NCBI GenBank assembly: GCA_963978895.1
Contig: OZ022242.1
Span: 38,568,179 to 38,632,178, forward strand
Direction: 5' to 3'
DNA from: Erpobdella octoculata
Lineage: Eukaryota; Annelida; Clitellata; Hirudinida; Erpobdellidae
DNA: 64,000 nucleotides
Shown: positions 25,269 through 37,457 of the stretch, piece after piece
Layout: every line of letters starts with the position of its first letter
Position numbering within the stretch: position 1 is the first letter of the stretch
The notes under the pieces: model-generated
Database searches by the model: none
The model's input: only the letters and a program-made list of their open reading frames with translations
What the model was told of the DNA's origin: nothing
Made by a program: the position numbers and the translations under genes

Positions 25269-28141
25269 TTATCTAATTTTGGTCTTGCCTACCACTGTAC
25301 ATAGTAAATCCATAGTTATAGCAGCAACCAGGATGGCAGCAATTCCAATGGCTAGGACAATGTTTCGGTTGCAGTTTGGGAATTTTTCAAGTTTCATGCT
25401 CTCTTTTGCTTCTTCTTTCTCTAGTCGAGATATTTCTGGAAGGATTACCGACAGGATTAGTCTTAATCATTGTTATCCCATCATGATTACCTTCACGTCA
25501 CACCAACTTAATCATGACTCTAGAATTTCCCCAGTCCCCTCAGCTTACCTGCGGCCGGAAAGAACTCCTTGAGAATCCTCTGGCAGTATTTAACCAGGTT
25601 TGGACATGCCTTGGCGTGGGTTTGGAGGCTACTTGAAGGAAAAGGAACGTACATCAGGTATGCCAGCCGACTGAAAACATGGGCGTCCAATGACGTGGGC
25701 CTTAATATAATAATAATGAATAATTAGCGTATAATAATTTTTTTATTAAACTAAATTAATGGTTATATTATTATTTATACAATATATTAGCATAATATCA
25801 TATTATCATAATGATAATCACTCCAAAACTCACTTATCACCAAAAAAATACTTATTGTTGCCCAGCTTGTAGGAGAGTGTATTGAGACATTCTTTACCTT
25901 CAGTGATTATCTTTAACAGAAAAAGTTGTTAATGGATAATTTTAACTTAAACATAGATTACAACATTATTGAATTTTCCTAGGTACCAATTATATTATAA
26001 TATGAATAGATACTGAGTGAATTATAACATGATAAGATTATGATATTATAACATGATTAGATCTTCCTAGATACTGAGTGAATTATAATATGATTAAATC
26101 TTTCTCTAGGTACCAAACAAATTATAAAATGATTTAGTCTCCTTAGATAACGATTAAATTATTATATAAATAAATTTTCTTGAGTACCAAATAAATTATA
26201 ATATTATTAAATCTTTCTAGGTGCCAAATATATTATAATATAATGAAATCTTCCTGGATACCGAATAAATTATAATATGATTAAATCTCTCTACTACTAA
26301 ACTATGACTTATTGAATGCTTTATTAAATTAATTATTAATTAGTTATTAATTAATTATCAAATTAATTATTTATTAGTTATTAAATTAATTATCAAATTA
26401 ATTAATAGTTATTAAATTAATTATCAAATTAATTAATAGTTATTAAATTAATTATCAAATTAATTAATAGTTATTAAATTAATTAATTATTAGTTATTAA
26501 ATTAATTAGTTATTAAAATAATTATTAATTAGTTATTAAATTACTTATTAATTAAAAGGATTACTTTTCTGCCGCATTCTGACAACGTTATGTCTTCATT
26601 CTGGTATTTTGCCCGCAGAGATTTCTCGACGGCACCCCGCTGTTTTACTGGAAACGTACTCATGAAACAAAGGAAGGGGTTCCATGAGGGATGTGTGATC
26701 TTGCAGTAGTTTTTACTGTCAAGCCAAAAATCATGTTGCTAGAGGAGAAAGAATATTCTTGTTAAATGATTTTAAAAATTATCAAATGTACAATAAATAT
26801 TCATTTTATTTGTTCAATCGTATGTATATCCATGATGATTTTATTAAAAAATAAATACACATTATATTTTCAAGTGTACTTCCCTGATTGATTAAAAAAT
26901 ATATATTTCTATTATTAAGTGTTTATTTGAAAGTTAATTGGCATTTAATAACCAATTATTGATTAATTAAAACACATCTTGATCCAACCAAGGCAATTGA
27001 TAATTTTGTCTGTACGAGACAAGTGTAAGCCAGCAAGTCAGACTTCTGATCAAACCCCAGAGACATATCTATGTCAAATTCCTGTAAAATAAAAAAACAA
27101 TGTTACGATAATAAATCGACTTAATTTGGCACTTTTACAGAAGTATTGGCACATTGCTCGTTCGCTCACACACAGTCGAACCGAAGAAAAGATATCTGCT
27201 GGCTAAGCAAAAGGCTTATACCTCAATAAAATAAGACTAATATTAATGCATTATACTTTTTTAAAATTCAATAATAAATCTGCAGAATTTGGTTTTTTCT
27301 AGAATTCATATTACTATAAAGCAGGCAATTGAGATCATGTGTATTTCTAAACGTGTGAGTTTGATAGACAAGATGCATTAAATTGACATTAAAACCAAAA
27401 ATGGTCGTCAACTGGAAGCGACTTTGTCTGTAACTCAATAATTGTTCTGAGACCAGAGCCATAATATCGTAATTGACAAATCTCGCTTTGTCCTATACAA
27501 ATATGCCAGATGTTATCTAGTTTGCAAAAAAAATTCGGTGTTTGGTGGCTATCATCTCGAGACAACAAAGAAAAGCTATAACACGACAAACAAACGAAAT
27601 GTACAAGCACTTCTGTTTAAGTGTCCATTATTCAAATAATAATGAATATTATGAAAAATAATCTACCTGTTCTTTCAAGAATTGTATAATATTATTAGCT
27701 CCAGATTGACAATTGGAATCTTTTTTGAGACCAGGATTTCTACCTGAAAGCAGAAAAGTTTTGTACTGTCTTAGAATGCAGAAGTAAATTTTACAACTTA
27801 TTTTCTGCGGCCTAATTTTGAGTTACCCAAAACAAGGCTCCCAAAATGACTTCTTAAGACAATAAGGCTCAAGCATCAAAAAATTTTAAATCTCAAACTG
27901 AAGATATAATTAAAAAAACAATTCAAACCTGTACCCCCCCAGTTGGTAGCCTTTATTTTAACTGGAACCTCAGCGAATCTGCAATAACTCTAAAGAAAAG
28001 GCAACTCAAGTTCGATAATAAGAGAGCAAGAGCATTTTACCAACAGAAAAAAATAAAAAATTCGAAATTTACTAATGCCAAAAGATCCTCAGGGTCTATT
28101 GAAGGGAGACCCCAGCACTTTCCACAAATAAGAAGTTCCAT
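25269..28141 (-). CDS. Metaxin, copy B
   Basis: An intact paralogue of copy A with the same exon layout. The start is 28141 (MELLICGKCWGLPSIDPEDL), and the last exon is 25435-25269, ending in KTKIR and TAA. The GST-C-like exon (about 25690-25550) reads SLDAHVFSRLAYLMYVPFPS and QTHAKACPNLVKYCQRIL, nearly identical to copy A. The exon near 26750-26570 (HDFWLDSKNYCKITHPSW) is much more diverged from copy A and retains the FW-D-KNY block of metaxin 1/3. The C-terminal exon is about 13 codons shorter than in copy A but keeps the hydrophobic anchor (NIVLAIGIAAILVAAI). All exons examined are open and in phase. It probably acts at the mitochondrial outer membrane like copy A. The intron at 26320-26560 is an almost pure ttaattatcaaa-type repeat. 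Confidence 0.85.
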
Positions 28142-29034
28142 GAATATAGTATATAGTTGCAGTGTAATTATTATAGGAAACCTATGTTAGTCACTGCTAT
28201 ATAATACCCTGTTTAAATACATATTATAAGTCGTCGTGGCCTTAGAAATCTATGGTCGTGGTATTACATGACTTAATAAATAATTAAATATTTGATTGAA
28301 ATACGACATTAGTATTAGTGAGAATGCGATGTTGTGAAAACCTGAAATTAAAAATGTCTAATTAAAATTAATAGCCAACTTTAGAAATTAGTTGTTTGGA
28401 AAAAATTAGCAACTTTTTTCACATTTAAATTTACAACTCTTGTAATCAAGTGGCTACATTGAATATAAACTATTTGTTTTTTTACTTATTTTAAGTGTCA
28501 AAATTTTTCCAATAATGTTTTTGTGAAACTTTTATTGCCTAATAATAATAACAGAACTAAATAAGTGTTTTAAATAACACTAATACTACTAATAATAATG
28601 TTTTTTATTATTTTAAATATTGTTTATGTTATTTTTTCTTTATTATTAGCTAATTTATTAAAATTAACTAAAATGCGCTTTAGTATTTGTTGTTTTCGGT
28701 CCATGAACCTGCTTCTGGCGATAATTCTGCTGTTGGAAATATATATATTTCAAATTTGTTCATCAATTTATTGACAATATATTAGCGAAACGAAGTTCTA
28801 TAATCTAGCAGACTATCGATCAACTTTATCAAAATTGCTAGCCCCGAGCGATCCTCGTATCGCCGTTTGGCCCAAGTCGTAGCGAAGTCTAAAAAAAATG
28901 ACGACCACTGATTTTGGAATGCTACAATCTTCATTTTGTAGGTTTTTTTGTTATTTATTGAATTCATATTTTATGGATCTTTTGAAGTTTTTGAGTTGCT
29001 TAAAATCGTCCTTTTTTTCTTCTGTTGGTTGCAG

Positions 29035-30385
29035 TTCTGAAAAATCCACTTTTTGCAGTTGAAACGCCAGACACGAAACCCCACTTCACTGAGGATCAGA
29101 AAATTGCTATCGACCACCAGCCGACCACTACTAAAGGTTCTAGATCGAACAATAACAAACGCTCGCGCCACATCTGTACCGTATGCAATAAGCCGTTCGC
29201 CAGGTCGGACGGTGTTAAACGACACATGCTAATACACACAGGAGTGAAGCAGTTTGCCTGCAGCGATTGTCCGAAGAAGTTCACCCAGTCTGAGCACCTC
29301 AAAAAGCACATGAAAGTTCATCTGAATACCAGTCCGAGGAAAAACAGCGCCAAGATTACTTATCTTCCCCAGGTTGATTGTTCAGTCAAATATGCACATT
29401 TATATAGCACTTTTTTATTTTTAATTAGTAGTTTAGTGTGCTTATTCATGTTTTACAAATTGTATTAGAAAATGGTTATATGCGTTTTTTTAATGAGAAA
29501 TGTTTATTTGAGTGTGGTAATTTAGTTTTAGGATTTTTTTATTTATAAGGTTTTCAATAAAATAATTTATCTTGTTAAAATTTTCCAGCCAAATATTCAT
29601 ATTCACCATGGCCCATATGCTCTATAGCCCATATGCTGTTGTGGTATTTACATTTGTAATGTTATGCAATTGAAATTTTGATGGTGTCTTCTGCTGAAAT
29701 GCTCTACTTAAAATATATAAAACTGATTGCAAATAAATAAAATAAAAATTGTCCAATTTATATCTCTAGTCAGTTATATTCTTAAATGTAATCTTCAAAA
29801 AGTTATGCAGTGTTCTATTTTAGTTTTTAATTCATCCTTTTATTTAGTAAGTAAATAATAGAAATATTGGAATATAAATAGAATAGTATTATTATTTTAT
29901 TTAGAAAGGTTATTTTTAATTGTTATTAATACTAACTAATAAACTAAATTCGTGTTTATTAAGTTCAGCAGTTTAGTTTTTATTTTTAGATATTAAGCAT
30001 ATTACTGAAAACCTTTATTATTTAGACTACTTGATTTCATTTGGTTTATTTTCTTTTTTTAAATGATGATTAGATTTTTTTTTTCTGTCGTTGCATTACT
30101 ACCGATCCACACACAAACAGCAAGTCTGGCAGGTCCAGTCCAGCAGCGGCCCGGCCCCGGAACCTCTCGTGGTGGAAAACAAGCTGTACGAATGCTCGCA
30201 GTGTCACAAGCAGTTCAAGTTCTTGGACAATTGCAAGAGGCACATAAGAACCCACACCGGTGAGAAGCCCTACTTCTGTCCCCTCTGCAATAAACAGTTC
30301 GCCCACGCAGGGGCCCTGCTCCCTCATCAACGAATACACACAGGTTCCTGGACTACTACTCAAACAACTACTATTGCTGCTGCTG

Positions 30386-30416
<31 letters not shown>

Positions 30417-31833
30417 ATTTGCTGCTGCTAATGCTATTGTTACTTTTTTCTGCTGCTAATGCTATTACTTCTAAACTACTCAACTACCATTGCTGCTGCT
30501 GCTGCTGCTACTACTATTTCATTTGCTGCTGCTAATGCTATTACTTCTTCTTTTTCTGCTGCGGCTACTTCTAGTGCTTTTATAAATATTGCTGTTATGA
30601 CCTCGCTGCTACTAAAATAGTAACATTTACTGTGGTTATTAATGATGTTGATGATTTTGTCTTATACCACTGCTGATATATACTACTTGCAGTATAGTAG
30701 TTACACAAAGCATTGTATGCTCTTCTGGACTAGGTCTTATGGTTAATTGCATCTCAACCTTTGGCATTACTGCCTGCTATCCCTTATACTCTATTTTCAC
30801 AACAGATATTAACTATATGAATGTTATTGTATTTTTCTCCATAAAAGATGATAGTAGTAGATTGATATCCAAAACTATTGTAAGTCTCTTTGTGTATGGG
30901 GGAGTAACTTATTGTTATTATAAAGTTATATTTAAAACATTGATTTGTTGAATTTGTTCACGAAAATTACCGGCAATCTTTTACCGGGAGAAAAATACGC
31001 CAACGTCGCGTTTTTGAAATAATTTAATTTTTTTTTCTTGAAAACAAATTGTAGGCGAACGACCGTTCGAGTGCACGGTATGCTGCAAGAGGTTCACAGT
31101 GGCTGGCAACTTGAAACGACACATGCAGATCCACACCGGGGAAAGACCGCACGCCTGTCCGGTGTGTCTCAAGCACTTCAGTCAGGCGGAACATCTCAAA
31201 AAGCACTCCCGAGTCCACTCCGAGGATCGACCGAGGCTGGGACGAAAGAAACATCAGCAGCAGCTACTTGTCGACCAGAAGCAGACTCCTCAGCTGCTTG
31301 CAGCGCAGCAGATGCCCCAGCAGTCTCAACAGCTGACTTTACAAACACCAACGCTGAGTTTGCATCAGCCTCTGCTACAGCAGCAACTGCCACAAGCCCA
31401 GCTGACCCAACAGCTGGCAACACAGCTTACGACTCAACAACTGAGCGCTTCTTTATCAGGCCAGCAACTGGCCGTTCAACAACAGCAGTTGCCTCAGCAG
31501 ATACAGCTACAGTCAGGCCAAGCAATACAGCTCTCGCAACTGCAGTCTCACCTTTTGGCCTCTCAACAACAGCAGCAGCAACAGTTGCTACAGCAACAGC
31601 AGCAACAGATCATAGCTCAACAAAGGCAGCAGCTGGAAACTCTCACCCTTCAAATTCAGCAGCTTAGCCAAGAAAACCAACAGCTACAACACCAAGAGCA
31701 GCTGCAGCACCAAGAACAGCAGCAGCACATGCAGAAACAGCAGCAACAGATGATGATGAACATGAAAGATTCACCCGGCCACCACCAGGGGTCTCATTCT
31801 GTGGTGTTCTCGAAAGCGGATATTAAAAAATAA
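29035..31833 (+). CDS. C2H2 zinc-finger protein with Gln-rich C-terminus (5' end not found)
   Basis: Three exons are supported: 29035-29372, 30121-30343 and 31055-31833. Their phases match, and the last junction recreates a TGERPFEC finger linker. Six C2H2 fingers are visible: [95 protein letters not shown] and [19 protein letters not shown], most joined by TGEKP-like linkers. After a basic [13 protein letters not shown] comes a roughly 180-residue Gln-rich segment, probably an activation or assembly region. The first exon begins in mid-codon after a good acceptor (ttggttgcag), so at least one 5' exon lies upstream and was not found. The acceptor of exon 2 could instead be 30133. It is likely a nuclear sequence-specific DNA-binding factor; I cannot assign an orthologue. 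Confidence 0.85.
30355..30560 (+). repeat. Trinucleotide (CTG/CTA)n repeat in zinc-finger intron
   Basis: Imperfect runs of ctg, cta and act triplets directly after the 30344 donor, so the reading frame runs on as Thr/Ala or Leu. The donor and the restored TGERPF linker show that this is intron. Confidence 0.75.
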
Positions 31834-32135
31834 GAAGCTTTCCGTCTCTGAATGGACATCTTATTCAATCATCGACCTCGTCATCAACCAATCGCCAGCC
31901 TCATCGCGGGCGTGGTGCCCATAGCTACCTGTTTAACTCCTCTCTCTGTCGTGGCAGAATCTACTTGTTTTTCACGTAGCCAATCGGGGACAATCTTAAT
32001 GCATGTTTTTGTTTGGCGTGCTGATGAATGAATGCTATTGGACAATTTCTCTTAAGTTATTCTTGATTGATGAAGTGAGCTGGGTGGGCCTACTCCTCCT
32101 ACTTTGTAATTTATATAAATATATATCTATATATG

Positions 32136-32181
<46 letters not shown>

Positions 32182-35020
32182 TATTCTGTTTCTCATTTTA
32201 AATATTTAAACATTATTACTGTAGTCTAGCTTTAGTATTTATATCATTATTATTATTATTATCCTTTATATAAATACATGCAATGTCGCAATTGCTGTAA
32301 TTATTGTTGTTGTCATCGCAAGTCGTCTGTGTGAGATGTCATAGTTTTGTGTCTTTATTCGTTTCTTTTTTGTTTTATATGATGCAGTGTAATTTGTAAG
32401 TAAATTGTTTCAACTTTTTTTTTCATTATTATTATCATAATAATATTAATAATAATTAAAAAAAAAGAACGATACACCATATGGCAAACTCTCTAGCTAC
32501 CTCGGGCAGTGTTTGTCCGTTCTTTCGTTTGCTTCTACGACGTTGAATAGGTTGTGTTTTCCATTGAATCTTTAGCAGCAGTGGTTGCATCTCAGAATAC
32601 ACTTTCAGCGGTAGTGCAAACTTGCACTTTAACCCATTAACGGTTACTGTTGCTAAAACGAAACGTCAACTTTATTGTTTCCGTATAGTAGCAACCGTTA
32701 ACATGTTAAGAAAGGAGTATTTCATTTTTTTAAATTAGCAGTTATTACGCCCTTTTCTTTTTTTTTTTCGTTCTCTTTTTCTTTCTCCGGCAATCGGAAA
32801 AGGATTTGCGCGCGTAACGCCGCCTGACAAGCAGTTTTTTTACGACGTTTTCTTTCGTTATTTCTTTTTCTTTGTGTTTATTGGTCCTTGTTCTGTAGGA
32901 AGCCAACGATGACATGGATAAAGCTTCCAATGGGATCGTTACGGTGTAAATAAATAAAAATCTGCTCGGTTTTTGTAGTACTGTAAAGCAGTATAATGCC
33001 AATGGGTGCTGAACATGTCTGTACTAAGATATATAAATATATATATATTATACATTAAATATGTTCAAGTTTTATTATGATTCATTGTAGTTGTGAGTAG
33101 ATTTATTTTTGCTAATTCACAATCTGTACATTACTTTGAGCGAATGCGTGGTTATGTTATGATCTGTGTCTCACTCGTATGCGCTTTGTCGTAGATGAGG
33201 ATTGCTATGTCCCCGATCGGGGGTACGGTGGTTCGAGGGAAGGGTTTTTTAGACCCTCTTCTAGCTCCCTAGATAAAATAATGTATCACAAATATATTCT
33301 TTTTTAGTTTTTTAAATTAAAATTGAATTTTTATACTTAAATAATTTTTTTCTTTTTTTTTGTTTGTTTGTTTATCTGTTCATCGAGCATGGATTTTTTC
33401 CTTATTTGATCCACGATTTTAAATCAAGTTACAGAATAGTTACCGCAAAATAAAGGGAATGATCAGCTCCCAATATTTTTAGATATATAGTCTCTCCTTT
33501 CTTGCCTACCTACCATTATCATCCAGGCCACTAACAAGCAAAGAGGTAATACAACTCTTGCCGGGGGGGGTTGTTTATAGAGTTCAAATTCGATATCGTC
33601 CGAACGTTATATAAAATATGGCATGTTAAATAGCTGCGCTGAAGGTTTCACCCTAACTGCTCCTGCTGCTGCATTTTTTGTCAACTTGTCTTGTGTCTCA
33701 AGATAATTTCTTGAAATATTTTTTGCGTTACCAGACTCGTCGCCTTTGTTTAGTCTTCTGCAGAGTGCATCGAGCTGTCCTCTTGTCCTGATGATGTTGC
33801 TTTGAAAATGTCAGTAAGGGGCGATTGTGTTTTGTTCAGCGACGGCGAAAAGAAGGGATCGCGATGATAATACAACGTGTGTTTTGTTGACGATGCGCCA
33901 TTCGATTGTTGTTTACGACGTTCTCTCTTAATTTTTATTAATTTTGTTATTTTGGTCCTTTAATGAACTCAATCCGCCACTGTATAATATAATATATATA
34001 TATATACATACATGCGTTTTATAGCTTTGGTTTTTTTTATTAGTTATTTCATTAGTCATAATTAACTGTTGAAACTTCGGAATCAATCGTTCGATCGAAT
34101 GTGTGCACGTGTGTTTAATTATTGACGTGTGTAAATATATATATATACGCATATGGATTTTGTAATTTATGATGTCATTTTTTTTGCCTATCTTTTTTTC
34201 AGACTCCATTACTCTTTCTCTCCTTTCTCTCTTTCCTTGTTTCTCTTCTCACTTTTTTTCTCTCCCTCCCTCTGTCAAAAATAGCGATGGGCTGGTTAGT
34301 TGATAGTTTATATATATAAATACAGATAAAAGAGTTCTTGAAAAGGAATTTCTGTCAACCGTTGATCGCTTTATGGTCGGAGATTCTCCACTGTCATTGA
34401 TTTGACTCCAAGTGATTTGATGTAGACTCGTCGTCTACGGCTGGCAAATTGCCAGGATTTATTTTTTTTTTCTGTGGAAGACAAATTATCAACCGCGCTG
34501 AATTCGGATCCTTGAATTTTATTTCTGGTGTTTGGTTTTAAAACCGCATTTCATCTAGAGAGGTTCTTCCAATAAACCTTCAGGTAGTCAACTCATGCAT
34601 AGCACCGGGAGATAGATGCTTCTTCACTAGCTCATGCTGCATGACACGGTCGATCGGTATCCTAATAGGAAATTTGTTGAAACAAGATTTTCTAGTAATA
34701 TCGAAAAAAATTTGCAAATGAAACACGTAAACCAGTGGTTAACCTTTTTTACCCGTGCCCCCTATGGACGAACTCAATTTGACCGCACCCCCTACTTTTG
34801 ACATAAACTCTTTTTAGATAGCATTCATGACAGGGCGACAAACAGCTTGTCAGCATGAATTATTTCGAAAGAACTATTGGCAAGTTAAAATCAGATATAA
34901 ATGTTGTTAATTTAAAGAAGTATTCACGTGTTTCACTTAATGTGATGTCTATTTATACTTCTACGGGTTTTTGCTATCGATGACGTCGTTTTTGTTACGT
35001 ACACGTCTTTCTATGTCGGA
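31834..35020. other. Noncoding: 3' UTR of the zinc-finger gene and intergenic DNA
   Basis: Mostly AT-rich, with (TA)n at 32137-32178 and 33035-33050. An AATAAA-type signal near 32949 (aaataaataaaaatc) is a candidate polyadenylation site. No credible coding exon was seen on either strand. Confidence 0.5.
34730..34850 (+). mobile_element. Possible hAT-type transposon remnant
   Basis: The sequence cagtggttaacctttttta then cccgtgccccctatgg resembles the CAGTGGTTCTCAACCTTTTT end common to hAT elements and their MITEs. No second end was found. Confidence 0.35.
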
Positions 35021-36099
35021 TCAGTCGATGACGGTGAGGTCGTCGTTGAAGTACAGGTGTACGTACTGCAGGTATTCGGTGTCGTCCATTTTCAGGTCGT
35101 AGAATTTGGGATCGTCGTCTTCTATACCGTTCTCCTCCAAGGTGCGATCCATGTCCAGTACTCGTCCGTCGTACTTCCAGGTGTAACTGGTGGCGTGCGA
35201 GTTGTAGGCCAGGTATCTTTGTAAAATGTCATTGATGTTCTCTTCTGAACAGACCTATATTAAAGGTGTAAAGATGTGTTTAAAAGTGGATTTACATTTT
35301 CAGAAGTTTTTTTTAAACGTAAACAGATTGATTATGTTCGTTTAAAAAATTTTTATTGTTTTGATTTATAACAATTATATTCGGTAATTAAATATATTTT
35401 TTTTTAAAGAAGAAACTTGCCTCAATCACATCTTCCTGAGAGGTGAGCGTATTTATGATCTTCAACTTCCGCGTCTTCTTGGTCAGCAGTCCAATGCAGT
35501 AGTTGGAGTCTTTCCACCACGGAATGCCAAAGTCGTTGGCCCAGTCGGATGAGGGGTAAGGCGGAGGAACGTGGAAGTATCTACCATGAGGGGCATAGAT
35601 GAAGGAGATGTTTGTCAGGGGATCCACGTACCTCCGGGGCTGTGTAATTAGATAGTGTAGGTAGAAATATAATTTGCAAAAAGAAGATGATTTCTGGAAT
35701 GCAATTGATGTTCTGAATACAATTTATGCCCAGCATTAATTTAATAAGCAGAAAAAATCTGGATTTATTTCAAATTTTACTTCTTTTGTTCTTTCATCGA
35801 ACCAGTGTGAAATGTCTTTACCAGCAGATTCTATGATGGGTTTCATCAAGATGTTACCTATGTTATAGAAGAGAGCACTACTCTGGTAATGTTGCACACA
35901 TCAGTAATTTTATTTTAGCATAATAATTCAGATAAAAATTCCAAATCATACGTCAATTCAGACCTTTATTTTTTTCACTTAGAGGTGTAAGATTATAGAC
36001 TAGGCCCAAAAAAGATACCCACAAATCATCATAAGTATTGTGTGCTTGAACCTCATAAGGCGTGTAATATCTCATCCTAGTTATCAATTTTCCAACCAT
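35021..36099 (-). CDS. cyb5d1: CYB5D1 (cytochrome b5 domain-containing protein 1)
   Basis: Four exons on the minus strand: 36099-35964, 35857-35781, 35639-35421 and 35254-35021, giving about 221 residues; human CYB5D1 is about 228. The N-terminal b5-like heme domain shows [29 protein letters not shown] and [14 protein letters not shown]. Then come [30 protein letters not shown] and [13 protein letters not shown], and a ubiquitin-like C-terminal part with [29 protein letters not shown] and LYFNDDL. These follow the human protein closely through its length. CYB5D1 is an axonemal, radial-spoke-associated protein of motile cilia. The intron between exons 3 and 4 uses a GC donor (GAG then gcaagt); conserved residues on both sides fix the junction. 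The start codon was chosen by position relative to the human protein. Confidence 0.93.
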
Positions 36100-36794
36100 T
36101 GTTATAAAAAATGTACTATTTCGTAAGATTTAAATAGCGCAAAAACTGCCCCAATGAAACATCAAACTACAGTTTCAGAAGTATATCTAGTAAGCTTTTA
36201 TTGTAACCAATGGATACAGTTATTAAAATGTTTTACAAAAGCGCCTAATTTAATTTTTTATATATGCCGTATTTTATTTGTTTTATGAAAAAGTAAAATT
36301 TTATTACTTTTTTAACGTTTCTTCCTAAACGCACCGAATATCATAAGTATATTATTTTAAAGAGTTTCAAGACACTGAATAAAAACTAAGCGTTTTTCAC
36401 TATAAAAAGTTCTTGCATACTTATTACTCGCATAAAATAATAAAGATTCAACTTCCAGAAAGCTGACATTATTTTTTTTCTTCCCTCTCAATCTTTCTTT
36501 CTCTCCCTCATACGTTCTTCGTCCAATTTACTCAATTTTCGCTTCCGGTTTTGGATTTAAAAGCGAGGACTGGTCGTTGAGAAGTGGAAAGGAACTCCAC
36601 ACTTTTATTCCACGAAATTTATACTTAAGCTCAACATCAACGTTTTTTCTATATCAGTGAATTTTCTCATCGCCACCGTTGCATTTATTCAGACTGGAAG
36701 GCGTTAATTCGGCCGGCCGATACCCGACAACTCTTGCCGTCGTCCAACGTAAGGTTGTTGAAGTAGTAGTAGCAGCGAAACTTTCGTCCGAAAG
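36100..36794. promoter_or_regulatory. Divergent promoter region of CYB5D1 (-) and TENT4 (+), with a candidate TENT4 5' noncoding exon
   Basis: The CYB5D1 start (36099, minus) faces a strong donor at 36795 (ccgaaag then gtgagt) that ends a GC-richer stretch from about 36540, interpreted as the first, noncoding exon of TENT4. A shared bidirectional promoter between about 36130 and 36600 is inferred. I see no certain TATA box. Confidence 0.5.
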
Positions 36795-37457
36795 GTGAGT
36801 TGTATTGAGCGATACACGTGATTGCTGTCTGCTTTTTTGTCGTCGTCATTTTGGTTACTTTCTTATTCTTAAGCGTTTTTCGGTTTGCGTTTCGTTGCGT
36901 AAGTTCCGCTAGTCAGCCGAGGAAAGCGTTGGGTTTTCCGGAGTGGTATTTCCTCGCGCGGTCGGTCCCGTTTCTTGTAAGCTGGTCTAATAAAATCGAA
37001 TGCTTATTTTTATCTTTAGCTGTGTTTACTGTCGTAAAGCACAATGTTTATTAATTTTAATTGTCTGAAAACTTAATAAAAAACAAACATTAAAATTAAT
37101 GAATATGAACTGGGCCTCTTTTGAAATCTTGTAATTGTTGGACTAATTATTTGACTAATTTCCTATAAGATTCTAACTATAATCATGATGCTTTCCTTGT
37201 TAATTATCAGTAGAATTGATAGCAAATTTAAATATAATTTGAGTTTAAAGCTTACGGTAATTTTTCGTCATATAAAACTAATAAAACTCTAATCGACGGT
37301 CGAGTTTATTTTGGTGTCGCATTTTTGTCAATTTTTGTTCGTTAAAACTTACGCAAGCTGCTTGAATCGAAAAAATATTCAACTAAGTGACAGAAAGATA
37401 AAGCGAAAGAGAGAAAGTTATAGCCATATAACTATGTTGACCTTGGTTAACTTGCAG

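Noticed and set aside
28703..28760. A hydrophobic start (MNLLLAIILLLE) as the missing first exon of the zinc-finger gene
   Set aside because: No usable donor in the right phase follows, and a signal peptide does not fit a nuclear protein.
30344..30540. Poly-Thr/Leu extension of the zinc-finger exon
   Set aside because: The donor at 30344 joined to 31055 restores a perfect finger linker, so the triplet repeat is intronic.
36818..37054. A 78-codon open frame downstream of the TENT4 5' exon
   Set aside because: It begins just after the strong donor at 36795, has no homology and reads as intron.
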